Below, in pieces: positions 23,351 to 35,000 of a stretch of 64,000 bases of DNA (position 1 is the first letter of the stretch; every line of letters begins with the position of its first letter). Position numbers and translations under genes: made by a program. The notes beneath the pieces are model-generated. The model was not told the DNA's origin, searched no databases, and saw only the letters and a list, made by a program, of their open reading frames with translations. This DNA is from Zoroaster sp. YZ-2022 (Eukaryota; Echinodermata; Asteroidea; Forcipulatida; Zoroasteridae), in contig CM055820.1 in assembly GCA_029582265.1 (NCBI GenBank), forward strand, positions 14,497,695-14,561,694, in the 5' to 3' direction.

Positions 23351-23739
23351 TGAAGGATCTTCTATATCCAAAGTCCATAACCCACCCCAGACTGAGGGAT
23401 CTCCTATATCCTAAGTCAACCACCCTCCCCCTGTGCTTGTTAACAACTGATTCAGTTCAGTGAGCACACACTCCTCTCCCCCAACCCCTAGGATCCTAGT
23501 CTCAACAGTTCCCGCCTGCGCGCCTCAACGAACTTAATCCTCCAGCATCCATTCATGGGATGATCCTCCAGCAGTCTACATAAGCAGCAGCATTTTCCAG
23601 GGTCCGGCATTCTCCTGAGGACGATCAGAGCATACTGATCGAAACGTCGAGTTGTACCTCCAGTTCTTTTAAGAACTAATTACTACTCAATTGAGCATTT
23701 TACATGGTGTCACCGCAATCACTCTTACTTGCCATGTTT

Positions 23740-23900
23740 TTATCTCAACTATCGCTAAGTGAGATACAGGGTTCTGAAAAGAACTTTCTTCGGGCAACTC
23801 GTATCTCAATTGTCGCTAAAGTGAGATTATGGTTCAGAGAGAACCAATATCGGCCAACTGGTTTATCAACTATCGCTAAGTGAGAGCGTGGTTCTGGTGT
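23740..23900 (+). repeat. Three diverged ~65-bp repeats with small hairpins
   Basis: Copies carry TATCTCAACTATCGCTAAGTGAGA followed by GGTTCTGAAAAGAAC-like sequence and GGCAACT. ATCTCA...TGAGAT and GTTCT-GAAA-AGAAC can each fold. Adjacent to the Penelope-like right end. Confidence 0.7.
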
Positions 23901-24082
23901 AGCTTTTAACTCCAATGTTGTTACATTGCTTTCAGTGCATGGGCAATCCTCTGGCCTATCTTTCCCCAACTGAACTGAGCCAAGTATTTTTCACAATTTT
24001 GAAGATTGGAACCAAATCACACTTAATCAGACTCGTGGAAAGGTATAAAATGAAGTATGTTCGGGATGATTGTGAATGATCT

Positions 24083-24225
24083 CTCTTGTGTTATGCGGTT
24101 TGCCAGTGAGAATGACTTCAGTATGCTCATACAATCAGTATGCTCATACCGCATCTTCAGGAGTTCCTTGTAGGTCGAATGTCTTCTTCTCAGAACCACA
24201 TAACTCAAGAGAGAAAAGAGCAGGC
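24083..24225. repeat. Degenerate palindrome of Penelope-type termini
   Basis: CTCTCTTGTGTTATGCGGTT on the left pairs imperfectly with AACCACATAACTCAAGAGAG on the right, with CAGTATGCTCATAC twice in the centre. Same layout as the palindrome at 10.6 kb but much older. Confidence 0.6.
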
Positions 24226-24371
24226 ACGGTTCTACGAAAAAACAGTTTGTCGAGCCCCCCCCCCCCCCCAATGATAACTTGCCATTTAAAAAAGTGCCAG
24301 ATTTGGTTTTTGTTTTTTAAATAATTGTAAAATAATTTTCTCTTTCAGGAGACTTCAACCAATTCCACGTA

Positions 24372-24722
24372 GTGTCGTGGCCGAGCGGTCTAGCTTACCG
24401 GACTCAAGTTCTGGTGTTAGCAGCGGAATGTGGGTTCGAATCCCGGCCGTGACACTTGTGTCCTTGAGCAAGACACTTAACCATAATTGCTTCTCTCCAC
24501 CCAGGGGTTAAATGGGTACCTGTGAGGGCAGAGTTGGTTGATTAGCCCTATATGCGCTGTAATGGCAGCAATTGAGCTGTATACTCCCCAGGGAGCTGAG
24601 ATGGTTTCAGGAATGATTTATGACGCTTATGAGCAGGGGTAATAATATAATGCGCCTTGAGCACCACTCAGTTGGTGGATACGTGCGCTATATAAGTCCA
24701 CACATTATTATTATTATTATTA
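24372..24722 (+). mobile_element. tRNA-derived SINE
   Basis: Pol III box A TGGCCGAGCGG and box B GGTTCGAATCC lie at the expected spacing in a tRNA-like head. A conserved body follows (TTGTGTCCTTGAGCAAGACA, CTCTCCACCCAGGGGTTAAA, GAGCTGTATACTCCCCAGGG), then a 3' part GCGCCTTGAGCACC...GGTGGATACGTGCGCTATAT and an (ATT)n tail. The 3' part matches the ends of the L2-like LINEs at 26.6 and 57.4 kb. Confidence 0.95.
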
Positions 24723-24729
24723 AGAATTA

Positions 24730-26570
24730 ATATAGGAACAATCTAGATGCCTTTTCATTATTTTCTCAATAACGACACAACGTTATAAGCTAAAGCTTTC
24801 CGTTAGTTTCTGTACATATCTCTTGGTTCTTTCATATGGTTCTTTAGCATGGACACAGTTTCAGAAATTATTCCCCAAAAGTGTATACAGGCTTTATCAA
24901 GATCTATGGTGCAGACCTAAAATAGTTTCGTATTCATTTGCTAATTCATGACAGAACAAGACTGGAAATGGCCCAAAATGGCTCATCTTTGCTCTAAATT
25001 TAGAACATTTTCTGAGAGACGATCCCCAGACACCCCGCAACGGGTTTCACGCCTTCGGCGCTCGTGGCGTCTGGCTTCGCCAGGCGTCAGCGGTGGTGCG
25101 GTCCATATTGTTGTACATTGCCATCATTAGCGAAAGGTGTAAAATTGGTATTTAAAATTTTAAAAATGGTAGAATTTGAATTTCAATCTTAATGTAAATA
25201 TGATTATAGTTTCAATCTTGTCTGAAGAGCAATAATTTGTTTTCAAAAAGTTAACATTAAATGATGTTTTTCCCCCCCTTCCCCCATTGATCCCCCACCC
25301 CGTATAGCACCACCACTGCAAGCAATTCATATCATGTAAGGGAGGCGCCCATCAAGTTTGGAACTAGGCACAATTCTCAGTGAATCTGCTGGTTTGAACA
25401 TGTATAGGCCTAGGGCTTGACGTCTTCGTGTGATTTCTCTCCAATAATTAGATTTACACATAAAATGTGGTTTCGAAAAAGACCTTCGATATTTCCTGAA
25501 TGTGGCCGTGCGTTTTCCTGTTCCTTTTGGATTGAATTTCTACTTCCATACTCGGTGCAATGCCCGACATTGCCCGGTCAAAGTGTGCCATCCAAGCGCA
25601 TTGTATAATATTATGAAATTGTGGACAAGGTTTCGCATGTATTACGTGCCAAATTTCCCCTGAAAATTTGTCCACTTCATGTACTCACATCAACGTGCTC
25701 AAGAGTTTCCACTTCGTTGGTAAATAAAAAAACAAATATTAAAGAAAGTTAAGTTTCACCAAGTAGAGTTGCGCATTTTGGCCGAAGGTAGCGATGTCAA
25801 AATTGTTTCAGTGTATGTGTGTGTGTGGAGGGGGGCTGGGGGCACACAGGAATGTCGAGGGGGTAATTTAAAAAACTAAATTAAAGCTATGTTAGTCTTA
25901 GAACCTGGGAGCACAGCCTTTCAGTTGGGGAGGGGGACACCCCGAGACCCCTCCCCAGATCCCACTCATACCCCTCCGGTCCCCGATAGCTATGACAAAG
26001 GAAGGGATATGTGTTGCAGCTGGGATGATATGACCTCACAGGCATTGGCTAATGGTCAACCTATAGTCCTCTATTGGTCGAGGCTGACCAGACTATGGGG
26101 TCGAGGTTGGCGTACAATCGAATGACCATCGAAGTACAAAACAGATACAATGATATGAGGTTGTGAGTAAATGTGATCGAGACCATAAAAGGAACACTCA
26201 TGATATAGGCCCTATATAAATAATTCTTGATTTTAATTTAGCGAATTTATGTACGAGTTTTGATACATAAAATGATCATCGACCCGGGCTTCATCAAGGA
26301 CTAAACCCAGTTTATCGTACAATATTTCATTCATCATTTCCTCTTTGGAACTTCCAAAGAAGCCTAATAATGTTTTTGTGCAATGATTCATCACCTGTCC
26401 ATGCCGATATTAAAAGTCCATGTAAACTCATCAGAAAGCGCTAAACCACTACATATATTAACATTAATGACAAGAAAACAAGCAGGGAACATCAATCATG
26501 TTTGATTATGTGAGGGTTTCATTCTTTCATACGTTATTCATTCATTAGTTTTTTGGGACTTGGGAATTGC
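24730..26570. other. No gene recognised
   Basis: Mixed-composition unique sequence with a C-rich run at 25264-25305 and a short (GTGT)n run near 25815. ORFs present lack domains and conserved context. Confidence 0.4.
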
Positions 26571-26576
26571 CTATAT

Positions 26577-26581
26577 CATCA

Positions 26582-26617
<36 letters not shown>

Positions 26618-26618
26618 T
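26577..26618 (+). repeat. (CGT)n microsatellite
   Basis: ATCATCGTCGTCGTCGTCGT run at the 3' end of the adjacent minus-strand LINE, so it probably grew from the LINE tail. Confidence 0.95.
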
Positions 26619-27360
26619 AATACAGAAGATTTATAATGCGCACATATAAATCCACCATGAACCAAGAAGTGCTCAAGGCGCTTTACAGTAAACAAGAAAT
26701 CATACAATAGCATAACAATACAATAGCAAATGCAATATAATACTAAACAAAAGATTTTAAAAATGCATAAATGAATGTTAGTAGTCCTTATAGGCAATAC
26801 ACATAAGATGAGTTTTTAAGTTTTTCTTGAAGGAGTAAACAGTTTGAGATTCACGAATGTACAAATCATTCCAAAGGCGTGGAGCCACAACTTCAAAAGA
26901 TCTGTCACCCCAAGAATGTTTAGACTTTTGTTCAGCCAGCAGAAATTTGCACTGGAACGTAACTTGCGAGAGGGGGCATAACATTTCAACAAGTCAGATA
27001 TATATAATGGTGCACAATCATTCAAAGATTTGAAAACGATAAGCAATATTTTATAAATATGATATTGGCAGCCAATGCAGATCTTTCAGGATAGGGGTGA
27101 AATGACATGATTTTTTAGAGAGAGTCACAATACGTGCAGCAGTGTTTTGAATCTTTTGAAGTCGTCGTAGTTGATCCTGTGGAAGTCCATAAAGCAGCGA
27201 ATTTGCCATATCAAGACGAGATGTTATGAAGGAATGAACAATTTGTTCTGTTGCATCATAATTAAGATATTTGCGTAACTTTCCAATGTTCCTAAGGTGA
27301 AATGCTGCGGTGCGAGTAACATTTGAAATATGAGGTTTAAGTGTCATGTTTGCATCAAAA
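26615..27360 (-). mobile_element. 5'-truncated L2-like LINE
   Basis: On the minus strand, [40 protein letters not shown] and SRLDMANSLLYGLPQDQLRR then LQKIQNTAARIVTLSKKSCH correspond to the post-RT region of L2-type LINEs. A frame break follows, then DRSFEVVAPRLWNDL. The 3' end has GCGCCTTGAGCACTTC and GTGGATTTATATGTGCGCAT then TATAAATCTT. Same family as 57375-59660. Confidence 0.93.
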
Positions 27361-27554
27361 ATAACACCATAGCATTACAGTGATGAATACTGACTTGGCA
27401 ATGTCATATCATAGATCAATTTAAAGTCGCATGGTCAATTTTGCTTCAGTTCAAATGAAAAAGATGCATCAACATTTATGATCTCTAAGCATTATAGCTT
27501 CCAGGGCCAGGTGCATCCTGGGAAGAGGTGAACCTCGCCTCGTGACTAGTACCC

Positions 27555-27668
27555 AGAGTAAATTAGGAGGAACCCGCAACACACGAAAATGGTTAACTCA
27601 GCTGGTAGAGTAATCCAGAGGTCACAGATTGGAATATCCTGCCTCTTCCCTTCACAGTCTCCTCTTTT
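27555..27668 (+). mobile_element. Degenerate tRNA-derived SINE
   Basis: AACTCAGCTGGTAGAGTAAT resembles box A and CAGATTGGAATATCCTGCC a decayed box B; followed by CTCTTCCCTTCACAGTCTCC and a (TTTA)n tail. An inverted piece (GGAGACTGTGAGGTGAAGAG) lies at 27889-27908, beyond a second (TTTA)n block. Confidence 0.5.
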
Positions 27669-27855
27669 TTAATTTTTATTTATTTATTTATTTTTATTTA
27701 TTTATTTATTTATTGTCCAATTCCAGGAAATGATAAATAAAAATAAACATAAATATAAAAACAATGAATTAGAAATTACATAACAATAGAATGCACAAAT
27801 TTTAAGACACTCAAATAATATTTATTTATTTATTTATTTATTTTATTTATTTTTT
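27668..27855 (+). repeat. (TTTA)n microsatellite blocks
   Basis: Two runs of TTTATTTATTTATTTA at about 27672-27715 and 27821-27855, separated by AT-rich sequence. Confidence 0.93.
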
Positions 27856-27945
27856 AGAATAATGACAATTACATCATCATTCTAAAAATAGGAGACTGTG
27901 AGGTGAAGAGGCATTCGGACTAGTTCGAATCAAGCATGTATATAT

Positions 27946-28540
27946 TTTTCTTTGCCCATCAACAAGTTCAAAAGTGTCCGGTTATTGCACATGGCTCCAG
28001 TGTACAAGGCTGAATTATTTAGAACCAAAGTGACTAGATTACTAGCTACGCAGTCAAGCCTTAAGACCGGAAGGTTTTATAAATTACCGGCCCTGAGAAT
28101 CGTATTTCATGGCAGCTTTAGGCAGGTGGGTAGGGATTGCCTCTGACATGTCTGATGGCATGGGATTTCAATCAATCTGCAACAGGGGTATTCCCGAATG
28201 GTAATTAGCCAACGAGTGACACAAGAAGGATAGCTGAATGGGGAAAGTATGATAATATACAAAATGAAAACCAAATAATGCTTTAAAAAGGGAAGGGTAC
28301 AACACAACTTAAGTAAGGTTGGTAAAACTGCTTTAACTAGTCTGCAAACTCTATGAATAAATACATACAGGAACAAAGAGTTTCAGTTTATTAAAATCAC
28401 ATCATTAATAAGAAACTAATGAAAATGCATACAGATATTTCAAGTTTTCTCACTCTCCCTCAAGTGGTGTCAATTCGAACAGTACAGGAAAACATTATCT
28501 TTCCTCAATTCGAATAATTACCAATATTTATACCTCATTA
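27946..28540. other. No gene recognised
   Basis: CCAGTGTACAAGGCTGAATT-type sequence and AT-rich DNA without coding or repeat signature. Confidence 0.4.
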
Positions 28541-28692
28541 ACTGAAAATAATTCCCCACATGATATCATGTTACCATTGCTGCTGCATAAACGAGCCAGT
28601 AATTTTCAGTCACTGTGTTCATCTTAAAATAGGACACCGATTCCATGCCCTGTTCAAAGTCTGCTCTGAATGGTCGTGAGGGCATTGTCCCT
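28541..28692. mobile_element. TTAA short element, left-truncated
   Basis: Contains GCATAAACGAGCCAGTAATT, CGATTCCATGCCCTGTTC and ends GGCATTGTCCCT followed by TTAA at 28693-28696; the left terminus is missing. Confidence 0.8.
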
Positions 28693-28696
28693 TTAA

Positions 28697-29694
28697 CAAA
28701 TAATTTATGAGGATTTCTAATTGTGCAAACTGCCATTCACACCTGACATTAAGAACAGAGATTCAGGAAAAAAGGGACTGATACTAAAAGTATCACTTGA
28801 CCTAACTAAAGTATCACGTGACCTAACTATATTCAAACATCTGTAACTTCCAGTTTTTCAGGTCAATTTAAATATTCAGGGAATTGCATAACTCATTGGA
28901 AAATAACCTAGTCATTCTCTTTGGTGTAAGACTACAAACTGGGAAAAATACAATGAGACAAATACTTGTAATGGAAACATTTTAATGAAATTGAATCTGC
29001 TTTGACAAATAAATATATATAATTTAAATACATGTAAACTGTATTCATTCACAACAAGATAATAGTTGTCACTGACATCAGTTAAACCAAACATTTTGAT
29101 AAACTGGATGACAATACTGTAATAAGTAGACTTCCTTTTTGAGATATTGAAAGACATTAACACATCTTTCAAGGGAAGATACATTGGTAATAACCAGATT
29201 ATTTAATGGTTGATATATTATCTAAACCATTACTTGGTGTAAAAATGGTACAAGTTTCTATCATCTCAAGAAACTATTCCGTCTGAAGTGTTTTCATCTT
29301 AGAGAAAACAGGAATTATGTCAAATTAACATCCAGTAACTTTTTGTAAAATTTAAAAAAAAACATGAAACATTAGGTTAGTTTTATGATACATTTCTTGA
29401 AAACTAAAGGGTTGAAATGAAAATAGGTTACCAAATACTAATGCTGTACATTTTCTTTAGAACCAATTTATGTTCTCAAAGTTTAATGAGTCACTGAGCA
29501 AGTAAACATCTAAGGACTTTTATTCTTGTAATGTTACCACTTACAAAATCATCAGCGGTTGCAGCGAGAATATTCCCCCACATTTATTATCATACATGTA
29601 TTATTTGGTATGCCCCGTTTGCACAAAACTTATTTTTTAAACCCATATTTAGATTGGAACTGAATTTATTTAGTGCTGAACAAATCAGTTATGG
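28697..29694. other. No gene recognised
   Basis: AT-rich unique sequence; a small direct duplication of AAGTATCACNTGACCTAACTA occurs near 28785-28830. No supported gene. Confidence 0.4.
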
Positions 29695-29698
29695 TTAA

Positions 29699-29927
29699 AG
29701 GGACAGTATCATCACGATCAGAGGAAACTTCCAACAGGGCATGGAATCAGTGTCCTAGTTTAAGATCAATACAGTAACTGAAAATTACTGGTTCATTTAT
29801 GCAACAGCAACTGTAATACAACTTTATCATGTGGGTATTATTTTCAGTCACTGAGTTAATCTAAAAGTAGCACTCCGATTCCATGTCCTGTTGATAAGGC
29901 TAAAAAAAAATGTTGAGTTGCCCTCCA
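29699..29927. mobile_element. TTAA short element
   Basis: TTAA at 29695-29698 then AGGGACAGTATCATCACGAT; interior GGGCATGGAATCAGTGTCCT and AAAATTACTGGTTCATTTAT. The right end has decayed (TTGATAAGGC). Confidence 0.83.
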
Positions 29928-29929
29928 GT

Positions 29930-30340
29930 GAAAATATTTGAAGGGGTCAGTCGGTCGGAATTTAATTTAATTTTTTTTCTCCTTGACTGTCATTTTAATT
30001 TTGAAATGCATTGGAACTGAAACCACATACCATGTTTTTCAAAGACAATGATCTAGCAGTATGCACAAGTACCTAACGAATAAAAAGACATCACACATTC
30101 AACTTTATAAAAATCTTTCAACAACTTTATTTCAACATTTCATACACTTGTTTCTAGCACTTTTGTTCTTAACAACTTTATGCATCCTATTGGTTGACAT
30201 TGATATTAAGACATTTGTATACCTATCAGCAAGGAATTTTGCTTCAGAATAAAAGTATCCCAAGCATTTTTGTTGTACTGTTAAACACAGGTTTTGTTTT
30301 GTTTATATTTTGAGTTCTTAACTTCAAACTTCTGAAATTT
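29930..30340. other. No gene recognised
   Basis: AT-rich unique sequence. Confidence 0.4.
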
Positions 30341-30342
30341 GA

Positions 30343-30622
30343 CTTTGAAAACGTGTAGATCGAGTCGCAATCGTTGACACACTTACAGTGCGGGGAGCCA
30401 GTGCACAACGTGTGAGGGCCATTTGATTTGAAAACGTGTAGATTGAGTCGCAATTGTTGACATACAAAACAATGCGCAAAGCCAGTGGAAAACATGTGAG
30501 GGGCCATTCGATTGGAAAAAGTGAAGATTTGAGTCGCAATCGTTGGCACACAGTGTGTGCGAAGGCAGTGCACCATGTGAGGGCCGGGGCCATTCGATTT
30601 GAAAACATGTAGATTGAGTCTT
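30343..30622 (+). repeat. Diverged tandem repeat, ~84-bp unit, about 3.3 copies
   Basis: Units start GAAAACGTGTAGATNGAGTC and continue GCAATCGTTGACACAC then GTGAGGGCCATTTGATTT. Overlapping minus-strand ORFs here are simply read through the repeats. Confidence 0.88.
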
Positions 30623-30721
30623 GGGTACCGGTAAATTTGAAGTGGAAAATTTCACAAATCAAACGTATTATGGTGTCCATCTATTGGTGTCCACTATGCA
30701 CAGGTTTGATTGTACGAAACA

Positions 30722-30950
30722 TAAAACAAATATATAGAGTTAGCTGTTGCAAACTGCATACTAACCTAAAGGACCTGTAGTATAAATGCAAAATAAGTGT
30801 TATTGACCTTGCGTTTCGAACCTAGCAGGTTCTTTCTCAAAGGCAAAATGGGACGAAATAAAACCTCCTGTGCTTATGTATACATGTTTGTATTTCTTCC
30901 CATTTTGCCTTTGAGAAAGAACCTGATAGGTTCGAAACGTAAGGCCAATA
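30722..30950. repeat. Palindromic repeat of the AAAGAACCTGCTAGG family
   Basis: Left arm includes CGTTTCGAACCTAGCAGGTT then CTTTCTCAAAGGCAAAATGG; the right arm is CCATTTTGCCTTTGAGAAAG then AACCTGATAGGTTCGAAACG. Preceded by the inverse of ACTACAGGTCCTTTAGG, the unit arrayed at 60.4-60.9 kb. The arrangement (stem then TTCGAAACG) resembles the Penelope-type termini. Confidence 0.85.
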
Positions 30951-31998
30951 ACAATTTGCATAAAACAAATGTCATAATCAAAAATGCAACTCTTATATGA
31001 GCTTAAAAAACATGGGCCAATAATGTGTGCTTTTGTTATATCTGATTCAGATAGAAGTGACTTGATGTGCATCACAACACACCTTTATCATGTAGCAGAC
31101 ATCTTGATTTTTCTACATGTAATTATATGAGGATCAGAATGAGGCTTATGCAAAAAACAAACAAAAAAGACCAGTTACGGTGACCCACTTAAACCTATCA
31201 GAAACTAGAAAATGATTGGCGTGTAAAGATCACTTTAAATCCACTCGTTGTATCCCTAAAAATTATGTGTGCACAAATATCTATCTTGATAAGACAATTA
31301 TGTTTACAGGTAAACACTATGTGTAATAATATCTTCTTGGAATAAGTGATGTGGTTCTGACGAGAACTGGTAGTGAGGATAGTTCTTGACATTTTGAACA
31401 GTGTACTCTGTCTGTATGCAATCTATTTTGAGGCAATTATTCTAATCGTGATTAGTACTATTTGAGTCAACGTCAAAATAAAATAAATAAAAAGTTAATT
31501 TTAACTGCAAGGAAATGAGGTCGTGTGATAGCTTGTTATTATAATGTAATTCCTATAATAACTGTGAGCACTATGGTAATAAGGAAATAAAAACTATTTA
31601 AATGAAACCATCAGAATAACAAAATTGAGAATATTTTGACTTTAAAGAAAATCCCTGACCACCACTTCCCTGACTTTAGACACTATCAGTTTCTAATTTT
31701 CTTCAAAATCCTGACTATGATAATTTTAAACCACAGAAACCATGATATTTATACTGTTGAGCTGTACAACACCAAACACCATTACTTTCACCAATTCCAA
31801 AACTCAACCAAACATTTTATGTTTCTTTATGGTGATTAAATCAATTAGCAAAAACCTTGGATAAACATCAGCAAATAACCTACTTACAGTAACAGGTCAC
31901 TTAAAATAGCACAGTTAAGAATTTGTAATGTTTCTCTAAAAGAAACATTTCCACTTCCAAATTAGTATTTAAATGATTATTTATTTCATGATTAATAT
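30951..31998. other. IARS1 3' flank; no other gene
   Basis: AT-rich. 31348-31420 has GGTTCTGACGAGAACTGGTA and a GTGTACTCTGTC-like segment, possibly a very old Penelope terminus. The region downstream of the IARS1 stop probably holds its 3' UTR end. Confidence 0.4.
31980..31985 (-). promoter_or_regulatory. Candidate poly(A) signal of IARS1
   Basis: AATAAA on the minus strand, 14 bases after the stop codon. It would give a very short 3' UTR; other AT-rich hexamers further on could also serve. Confidence 0.35.
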
Positions 31999-32069
31999 TT
32001 AATTAACAAAAGCGTAGATAGTGCTGCTATGTAGACTAAATACATCCGATAGACTCTCTGACGTCAATT
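31999..32069 (-). CDS. IARS1: IARS1 terminal coding exon and stop
   Basis: Acceptor TTTTCAG at 32070. Joined to the single G left by the previous exon it reads (E)[20 protein letters not shown] then VN and stop TAA at 31999-32001. Phase fits exactly, and the final strand (hydrophobic-Y-x-hydrophobic-V) resembles the end of the family. It is too short to be seen as a long ORF; I assigned it from phase, splice site and end-of-repeat similarity. Confidence 0.78.
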
Positions 32070-35000
32070 CTGAAAAGAGACAAAGAAACTAAAAACATCA
32101 AAAACATTTTTAAAACTTTATACATGAAATAATTGTACGATTTTGGTATTATATTTCCACTGTGAATTAGCAATGTCAGAAGACTATTACATACATGAAA
32201 TGTATAATAATCTAGTACTTCAAGAGCAATGGATTTAGACCATTCATGACATTGTGTTTCACAGACTGACGTTCAAAGCCTCAAAAGAAGCAAAGAAAAT
32301 CATTTGTTCCCAATGCCATTCACATGTTTAATGCTACTGCACAGAGGGGGGTTAACTCAAAGTCTGGTTTTGCTAAAATTCCTTTGTCCCTTTGAGCATA
32401 ATTTTAAGCCAAATTATCAGAGTGAGAGCTTAGCAATCTTTCCACCCTGTATCCATGGTGAGTTATGTCAAAGGTTATAGGTCACAACTACAAACATACC
32501 ATTTGATCTGTTCTTTGACCTGTACAATCCTATCTTCCTGCCATGGAGTCCGAAGACTACTGCCACTTGCTTCATAAGCTCCGAGACCGAGATCGGAAAA
32601 TCACCCCTAGGATTCTCCAGCAGTATGGTGCCCTGTGTCGATGTTGCACCACACTGTGGTGAACTACAACAAAGTTCAATGTTTACGAATCTACAGAAGG
32701 GAGCCGGACCATTGGAAGTTACTTGAGCGGTTGAAGCCACTGACTTTGCTTGACCTTCGACATAACCTTTGATGAAGACGAGTTCAAGGTCAACTCCTTT
32801 AAGCTGTAAAGACAAAACAGATTCAAAATAACACAGAAAAATTATTACAAATTTTTGTAAATATAAATCTTTCTCTTTAAATTGTACTCTTTTTCAAATT
32901 AAAACAAACGTTTAATTTTTATAATTTTTATCAAAAGTGAGAAAGATAAATGATAGCAGGAACAGTAAATTAAACTTCATAAACTCAAATGACTCTAACC
33001 TGGAAAGTTTCTCTGATGATTTCTTCGCCAGAAGCTACAGGGAAGCGAAACATATTTTGTTTGATGGTTGCATAGATGTACTGATCATGTGACTTAATGA
33101 TGTCACTTAGACGATCCGTAGATGGGCTGACTTGATAAAAGATAGTGATGTCATCTGACGGTACAAGCTTGGCCTGATGTGGAAAATAAACAGACAGAAT
33201 GGGGGCCATTTCATAAAACTGATCATGACATAAATTTATTTCACCAAGTACAAAATAAATTAGTTATATAACGGTTGCACAATTCATTTGAGTTTAAAGG
33301 GAAAAATCATTACGACAAGGCATGGAATCAGTGTCCTAGTTTAAGGTGACAACAGTGACTAAAACTAGCATTTTGATTCCATGCCCAGTTGATCGTGTCA
33401 ATATTGTCCCTTTAACCCTAACTCCCTAGACAACAAAGCCAGTTGGAGGATTTTGAAGGATTTTTTATTGTTTTAGTACAATGCGTAGGGAGTTAGGGTT
33501 AATGTACTCCAAATGTACTAAAAACGTATGTACTAAGATAAGAGCGTGGTAATGTGTGTGGTAATGTGTGTGGTAATGTGTGTGGTAATGTGTGTGGTAA
33601 TGTGTGTGTTAACGATATGGTAATGATACGGTAATGAGTGTGGTAACGATATGGTAATGAGTATGGTAATGAGTATGGTAACGATATGGTAATGAGTATG
33701 GTAACGATATGGTAATGAGTATGGTAATGAGTTTGGCTACCCTGCTTGAGAGCATCATGGGAGATAAGCACTCTGATTCCATGTGCTGTTGATCATGACG
33801 ATACTGTCCCCTTAAAGCCAATGTACACTTTTGGTAATCTCAAAAATCATAAATGAGTTACTATTAAAAGGTCATGATGATATCAAACATTCCAAGACTG
33901 AAATTCCATATTAGAATGCATCCTAACAATCTATATGCATTTCCACTATTTTTCTGACTCGCGACACAATGAAATAAGCTGAAACTTTTACAGATAGGTT
34001 TTTATAAATTAGTTTGATGCATTTAAAGACATTTTACCCAAATTGTACACTGGCTTGTATTCTCAAAATATATTCATAAATGCCCAAGACAGTTGAGACA
34101 ATCTGATTGGACAAAACGTAATCACGTGGGGGTGTATTAACGGATGGTAAAGACATGGCTAATCAAAATCTGCGAAGCGCATATGTGACAGCTGTTCGCC
34201 AGCTGTTCTATTTAGCAACGCACGACGTGCATTTGAACCAATCAGAGTGACGAAGATTGTTTTGCATCACACTAATTCATGTACTTTGAAAGTGTTTCGT
34301 GTTTCCCCAAAACTTGAATTTGCCTATTTCTATTTGGCTTTATTCAACAAAAATGTTACAAATGTTACATTTTGAAAACAAAATTGATACGGGCATTTAT
34401 GATTGTGAAAAAAAGTTTGACGCTTGGTTTTTACCGCAGGATAATGACTTGTTTTGCGCGTTGTCACAGGCGATAAGGACCTCACCTTCAGCATGGTCCT
34501 TATTGCCAATGACCATGCCCAAAACTTTACCCGCGGTACAGACCAAGCATCTAACTTTTATTCCCTTACTATCAAAATGTTACCTTTTTCCTGAGTTTCT
34601 GGATACGATTGATGACTTCTCTTGCCATGCCTTCATCCACCATGGATTGGTCCGGGGTGACATCAAGAAGAACCAGAATCTATGAAGAACCAAAACTAAA
34701 ATCTTTAAAGAGACAGCGGTAACCACTTGTGCTTTAGACACGTCTTTAAGACAACTTATACAAACACATCACATATTTTACACGATGCGCAATTTATAAA
34801 ACGCATCAGCATGTACATGAAGATGCATTTGAAGTTATCTAAGACTTCAGAGACAACTTTTTACATTTTTGATAAAGAGCCAGTTTTCTGTCGTCATCAA
34901 CTGAACCTACGTTCTTGGGCATTTTTTTTTGTCTGAGATTTTAGTGGTCATGTGATGAATTGGCCATCATTTATGATTTGTGCCATTTTAAGAGGTAAAA

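Larger units (their letters stand above)
20932..23722 (+). mobile_element. Penelope-like retroelement with inverted terminal repeats
   Basis: About 2.8 kb. The left end (20932-21085) contains AAGTAAGAGTGATTGCGGTG, ACACCATGTGAAATGCTC and GGTACAACTCGACGTTTCG, then the core GATCAGTATGCTCTGATCGTC. The right end (23583-23722) is its inverse. Inverted terminal repeats around an RT/GIY-YIG ORF are typical of Penelope-like elements. The core CTGAGGAC-GATCAG-AGCATA-CTGATC-GAAACG resembles a hammerhead ribozyme. The element is broken by frameshifts. Confidence 0.9.

Noticed and set aside
24376..24455. Functional tRNA gene
   Set aside because: Box A and box B are present but the sequence continues into a SINE body with an (ATT)n tail, and the tRNA fold is not complete. 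The copies at 38.6 and 57.0 kb are the same.
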